DNA of 10,176 bases from contig CAZGTM010000097.1 in NCBI GenBank assembly GCA_964528595.1, forward strand, positions 1 to 10,176, written 5' to 3'. Of the stretch, positions 6,928 to 10,176 are shown one piece after another. Within the stretch, counting starts at the first letter, position 1. Each line of letters begins with the position of its first letter. The notes beneath the pieces are model-generated. The model worked only from the letters and a program-made list of their open reading frames with translations, was not told where the DNA came from and searched no databases. The stretch comes from CAYFKJ01 sp964528595. GTDB lineage: Bacteria > Pseudomonadota > Alphaproteobacteria > UBA2966. The position numbers and the translations under genes are program-made.

Positions 6928-8853
6928 CTAGTCGCCAACTGCCGAATGCAACTCCCGTCCGACGGCAGCGGGAAGAAGAAGGTCGATATCGATCCAGAAT
7001 CTCGAACCCACGCCTACTTCACTGTCAAAATCGATGGTTCCGCCCATCAGCTCGATCAACTGCCGGCATATGGAAAGGCCAACGCCCGTTCCGGCGATTT
7101 CACCTTTTTCGGCGCCAAGACGATTGAAAGCCTGGAACAGCCCGTCCCATTTCTCCTTTGGAATTCCCACGCCGGTATCCTGGACCGAGATGCGGCACTT
7201 GCCGTTTGGCATGGCGTCAGCGGAAACCAATACCATGCCGCCGGTTCGATTGAATTTGACGGCGTTGCTGAGGAGGTTCAGCAAGATCTGCTGCAGCCTT
7301 GTCGAGTCAGCCTTGACGACAAGGTTTCGGCTCAAATCCGTTGTGATGGAAATTCCTTTAACCCCGGCCATCGGCGCCAACACAGGCAGGCACTCGCCAA
7401 CCAATTCTTCAAGTTCGACGCTTTCAACCCCAACTTCCAACTTACCGGCTTCGATACTGGCGAAATCGAGGATATCCGTAATTAGGTCGAGCAAGTGACG
7501 GCCGCTTCGCAAAATGTATTCGACCCCTTCCTGGTGCTCCTGAACCAGCGGATTATTTGGATCCCGGTGCATGAGTTGGGCAAACCCCAGGATCGCGTTT
7601 AGTGGCGTTCGCAATTCATGACTCATGCGGGAGAGAAATTCCGTTTTCGCCCGATTGGCCAATTCGGCCTCGTCCCTGGCCAATCTCAGTTCGTCTTCCA
7701 CCTCCTTGAGATGCCCGATATCGGTGACGAGGAACAAAACGGCTTTCTGATCGCCATACTCGATTCGTTCGCCGGAGATCAGGCCCCACATGGTTTCGCC
7801 ATCGACCCGTTTCAGCATCGCTTCAAATCGTTCAACCCGATGCTTGTCCCGAACTTCCCTGGCTAAACGTTTGAAGTCAGACGGCTCGACAAACCATGTT
7901 TCGGGGTCAATCCGTTTCAATTCATCCGTGGTGGAGCGAAACATGTCGGCGGCGCCGCTGTTGCAGTAGAGCAGTTCGTACTGGTCGATGGGCGAGATAA
8001 AAATTCCCGAACCGCTGGCCTCGGCGATCGCCCGGAAACGCGCCTCACTGCGTATGATTTTCGACTCCGCCGCCACTCTTTGGGTGATGTCGGAATAGAC
8101 GGCGGCATACCCTCCTCTCGTCATCGGATATCGCTGGACGTGAATTCTACGCCCGTCCTTCATCGTGAATTCCTCTTCCGAGGAATGCCCCGAATCCGTG
8201 ACACGTTGAAATTCCCGATCGGAAATCTCTTCCCAATCGCCGTTGCCGAACCCGCCACTTTTCGCCAAGTGATCGAACAATTCCCGTCTTGGCATGCCGG
8301 TTCGAACGTTGGCCGGCCGGTACCAGAGATCGAAGCACATTTTGTTCCATGCGATCAGTTCGTCATCCGCGTCCCAAACTGCGAAACCCTGATCGATAGA
8401 ATCGAGCGTCGCCTGCAACAGTTCCGACTGCTCGGAAAGCTGGCCGCTGCTGTCGGCCAGGGCCTGCTCGGTCCGGCGTTTGGACGTGACGTCTTTGGCG
8501 ATCCCGCGAACGCAAATAAAATCGCCGGATTCATGGTCGAAAACGGGGAGACCGGCGAGTTGAAACATCCGGATTTCCCCGTCCGGCATCTCGAATGTTA
8601 CCTCCAATTCACGAAACGGTTTGCTCCAATCCGGCCACTCCTGTCCCTCTTCGGTGTCAGTGAGTTGCCAAACATCGGACAAAGGGCTGCCGACCAATTC
8701 GCTCTGATGGCGGCCCAGTAATTCGTTCGCGTTCTTGGAGAGAGAGGTGATTCGGTGATCGCGGTCCGCTTCCCAAACCAAATCCGCCGTTAGGCGGATA
8801 ATGTCCCGAAGGCGGTTTTGCAGCTCCCTCGACGACGTCTGAGCGTCATTCAT
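6928..8853 (-). CDS. Soluble sensor histidine kinase with three PAS domains
   Basis: A 641-residue protein without a transmembrane segment, so cytosolic. PAS regions lie at about 11-126 (LTADLVWEADRDHRITSLS), 143-258 (PAS_7 type, LDSIDQGFAVWDADDELIAWN) and 266-385. A helical linker leads to HisKA with phospho-acceptor H412 (MSHELRTPLN). HATPase_c follows, with N530 (N box), DTGVGI (559-564), the F-box-like LFQAF (572-576) and GTGVGL (588-593). All kinase motifs are intact. There is no receiver domain, and no response regulator is nearby. The start is bounded: an in-frame TAG lies two codons upstream of the ATG, and GGAAG sits eight bases before it. It follows the DUF2336 gene by 46 nt in the same direction, so the two may be co-transcribed. 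Domain order is the same as in the membrane kinase at 3107-5095, but sequence identity by eye is limited outside the conserved motifs. Signal and partner are unknown. Confidence 0.92.
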   Translation of the reverse strand: MNDAQTSSRELQNRLRDIIRLTADLVWEADRDHRITSLSKNANELLGRHQSELVGSPLSDVWQLTDTEEGQEWPDWSKPFRELEVTFEMPDGEIRMFQLAGLPVFDHESGDFICVRGIAKDVTSKRRTEQALADSSGQLSEQSELLQATLDSIDQGFAVWDADDELIAWNKMCFDLWYRPANVRTGMPRRELFDHLAKSGGFGNGDWEEISDREFQRVTDSGHSSEEEFTMKDGRRIHVQRYPMTRGGYAAVYSDITQRVAAESKIIRSEARFRAIAEASGSGIFISPIDQYELLYCNSGAADMFRSTTDELKRIDPETWFVEPSDFKRLAREVRDKHRVERFEAMLKRVDGETMWGLISGERIEYGDQKAVLFLVTDIGHLKEVEDELRLARDEAELANRAKTEFLSRMSHELRTPLNAILGFAQLMHRDPNNPLVQEHQEGVEYILRSGRHLLDLITDILDFASIEAGKLEVGVESVELEELVGECLPVLAPMAGVKGISITTDLSRNLVVKADSTRLQQILLNLLSNAVKFNRTGGMVLVSADAMPNGKCRISVQDTGVGIPKEKWDGLFQAFNRLGAEKGEIAGTGVGLSICRQLIELMGGTIDFDSEVGVGSRFWIDIDLLLPAAVGRELHSAVGD

Positions 8854-8861
8854 CCGCTAAG

Positions 8862-8866
8862 CTTCC
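8862..8866 (-). promoter_or_regulatory. Ribosome binding site of the soluble kinase gene
   Basis: GGAAG on the minus strand, eight bases before the ATG at 8853. It supports the start together with the in-frame TAG just upstream of that ATG. Confidence 0.6.
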
Positions 8867-8899
8867 GAACATTGCCGGTCCACGGGCATCTACTTCTTC

Positions 8900-10033
8900 C
8901 TAGATTTCCAGATCACGAATGGCCGAAAGGTAACTCTGATCCCGCCGCCAACGGCCGATTACCTTGTTGGCCGCCTCGACCGTCATTTTACCGTATAGGG
9001 ATTTCAGGTTGCCGATTTCGCGTTGGATGGTCGGCTCCTCGATAAGCCTGGCCCGCCGGCTGCAAACGAAGATCCTTTCGAAGTCATCGGCATCCACGCC
9101 CAAGCTCTTGGAGGCTATCGCCAAACCTTCCCCGCCCGGTTCAAACAGGATGCGTTCAACCAGTCGTTTGCGCAAACCGCATCCTTCCCTGAGCAGCGCT
9201 TCGAACAAGCGGACTTCGCCGTCGACGATACTTTGGACCAATAGATCGGCCGTAATGCCGTTTTCATCCTTCAACTTGACGGCCAGTTCCTCGGCGGCGC
9301 CGCGGGTCAGGCCCTCCGTCGGCCGGCCATGTTCCTCAAGGACCGAAATCTGTTCCATCAGGTCGTCGACAACGTCCTGATCGAGGTCGTACTGCGAAAT
9401 GATATGACGCCGCAGCGCTGCCGAAACCCAGATGAACATTTTCTTGGCCAGTTCGGGTTCGAGATCGGATCGGCGCAACAGCGGGTCCTGGAAAGAATCG
9501 ACCCGTTCCGATTGGTCGACCAGATAATCCTTGGTCTTGCGGGATATCTCCGCGCCCGAGTTATTGAGCAGCGCCACAATCACGCTCTCGTTTTCCGTTT
9601 CCACCAGGGCGCCGGAAACGGCTTCACTGATCGTTTCGCGTTGCGTTACCGCCAATTGGTGTTCGAACGTCCTGTTGCGGATGACTTCGATGAGTTCTGG
9701 ATCACGCAACAGGTTGCTGGTTTTAAGAACGGGAAAGGCAACTTCGATATCATCGTTGGCGAGTTCCCGAATGATTTCGGGCGGCACGAAAGTGCTGTCG
9801 GCAAAGCTTTCCGCGACGGCCTTACGCACTTCCTTTTCCGTGTCGTTTACCAACTGATGAAGAATGGCGTGCATGAGCGTGGCTTCGCGCTCGTTCAGTT
9901 CCTCGCTTCGACCATCGAAAAGGTCGGAGATCGCTTTAAGCAATGCCTGACGCCCGACGATCGATTTTTCGCGGGCAAGCTGAAGTAGCCCTTCTACGTC
10001 GATACCGCCGGGTCCGCTGTTTTCTACCGCCAT
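8900..10033 (-). CDS. DUF2336-family protein, alpha-helical, function unknown
   Basis: A 377-residue, acidic, helix-rich protein with no signal peptide or transmembrane segment. Residues from about 15 to 225 match my memory of DUF2336, a family found mainly in Alphaproteobacteria. The pattern includes LLQLAREKSIVGRQALLKAI, then LMHAILHQLVNDTEKEVRKA, then IIRELANDDIEVAFPVLKTS, and finally VALLNNSGAEIS. The spacing of these helices resembles HEAT-like repeats, which suggests a protein-binding scaffold, but that is inference. The C-terminal 150 residues are also helical and I recognise nothing more specific in them. An in-frame TAG two codons upstream of the ATG limits the start. The ribosome binding site is weak, and a 12-codon frame with a better site overlaps the start. 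A sensor kinase follows after 46 nt, so a role in that signalling pathway is possible. Confidence 0.8.
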   Translation of the reverse strand: MAVENSGPGGIDVEGLLQLAREKSIVGRQALLKAISDLFDGRSEELNEREATLMHAILHQLVNDTEKEVRKAVAESFADSTFVPPEIIRELANDDIEVAFPVLKTSNLLRDPELIEVIRNRTFEHQLAVTQRETISEAVSGALVETENESVIVALLNNSGAEISRKTKDYLVDQSERVDSFQDPLLRRSDLEPELAKKMFIWVSAALRRHIISQYDLDQDVVDDLMEQISVLEEHGRPTEGLTRGAAEELAVKLKDENGITADLLVQSIVDGEVRLFEALLREGCGLRKRLVERILFEPGGEGLAIASKSLGVDADDFERIFVCSRRARLIEEPTIQREIGNLKSLYGKMTVEAANKVIGRWRRDQSYLSAIRDLEI

Positions 10034-10176
10034 AAGCTACATTCCACGCAAATTGCTATCATTCGTTCTCCCCGCGTGCTCATCATAATGGCAACCGGGG
10101 ATCACCGAAACGGCACAATCGACCTTCCGTGCAATAATTGATTAGTCCATATTTTCCGGCGGGCAGCCATGTATAA
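10034..10176. other. Intergenic region upstream of the DUF2336 gene
   Basis: This 143-bp stretch probably holds the promoter of the DUF2336/kinase pair, but I see no convincing -35/-10 pair on the minus strand. Visible items are a 9-bp palindrome CAATAATTG (10131-10139) and GGGGAG (minus strand) just before a 12-codon frame at 10062-10024. A 22-codon minus-strand frame starting at 10170 has no other support. Confidence 0.4.

Noticed and set aside
6832..7485. A 217-codon plus-strand frame beginning in the intergenic repeats and running antisense to the soluble kinase
   Set aside because: It overlaps the conserved HATPase region of the kinase. Its first codons lie in the inverted repeat, and the product resembles no family I know.
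8080..9988. Plus-strand frames of about 210-220 codons antisense to the soluble kinase and the DUF2336 gene (for example 8080-8721 and 9329-9988)
   Set aside because: They are mirror frames of genes with clear domain structure, and nothing in their translations looks like a protein family.

Overview
The window looks like chromosomal DNA from a free-living, moderately GC-rich alphaproteobacterium, possibly of the Rhodospirillales group. This is inferred from a DUF2336 protein (a family known mainly from Alphaproteobacteria), two multi-PAS histidine kinases of the type common in that class, and the style of the glycosylase C-terminus. No rRNA, tRNA, CRISPR array, insertion sequence or phage gene was seen. 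No protein-coding gene looks broken.

Layout. The left end is on the plus strand: the C-terminal 69 residues of a probable DNA-3-methyladenine glycosylase I (1-210), then an exported dihaem cytochrome c (368-1366). Everything after that is on the minus strand. Read in the direction of transcription from the right end, the order is: DUF2336 protein (10033-8900), soluble three-PAS histidine kinase (8853-6928), a 119-bp intergenic stretch with three inverted repeats, cupin (6808-6272), PLP-dependent Cys/Met-metabolism enzyme (6270-5119), membrane-anchored three-PAS histidine kinase (5095-3107), short-chain dehydrogenase (3074-2259), and an EamA/DMT-type exporter (2262-1363). The exporter meets the cytochrome gene tail to tail, with the two stop codons overlapping.

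How the genes may work together. The five genes from cupin to exporter are spaced by 1, 23 and 32 nt and then a 4-nt overlap, so they could be one transcription unit. Its content would be a small-molecule enzyme set (cupin, PLP enzyme, dehydrogenase), an exporter and a sensor kinase. The DUF2336 and soluble kinase genes, 46 nt apart, look like a second small unit. No response regulator lies in the window, so both kinases must signal to partners encoded elsewhere. The substrate of the PLP enzyme and exporter cannot be read from the sequence.

The clearest non-coding signal is the trio of inverted repeats at 6832-6923, between the two putative units and just upstream of the cupin ribosome binding site. 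No intergenic stretch exceeds about 160 bases. I did not find a clearly novel multi-gene defence or mobile system here.
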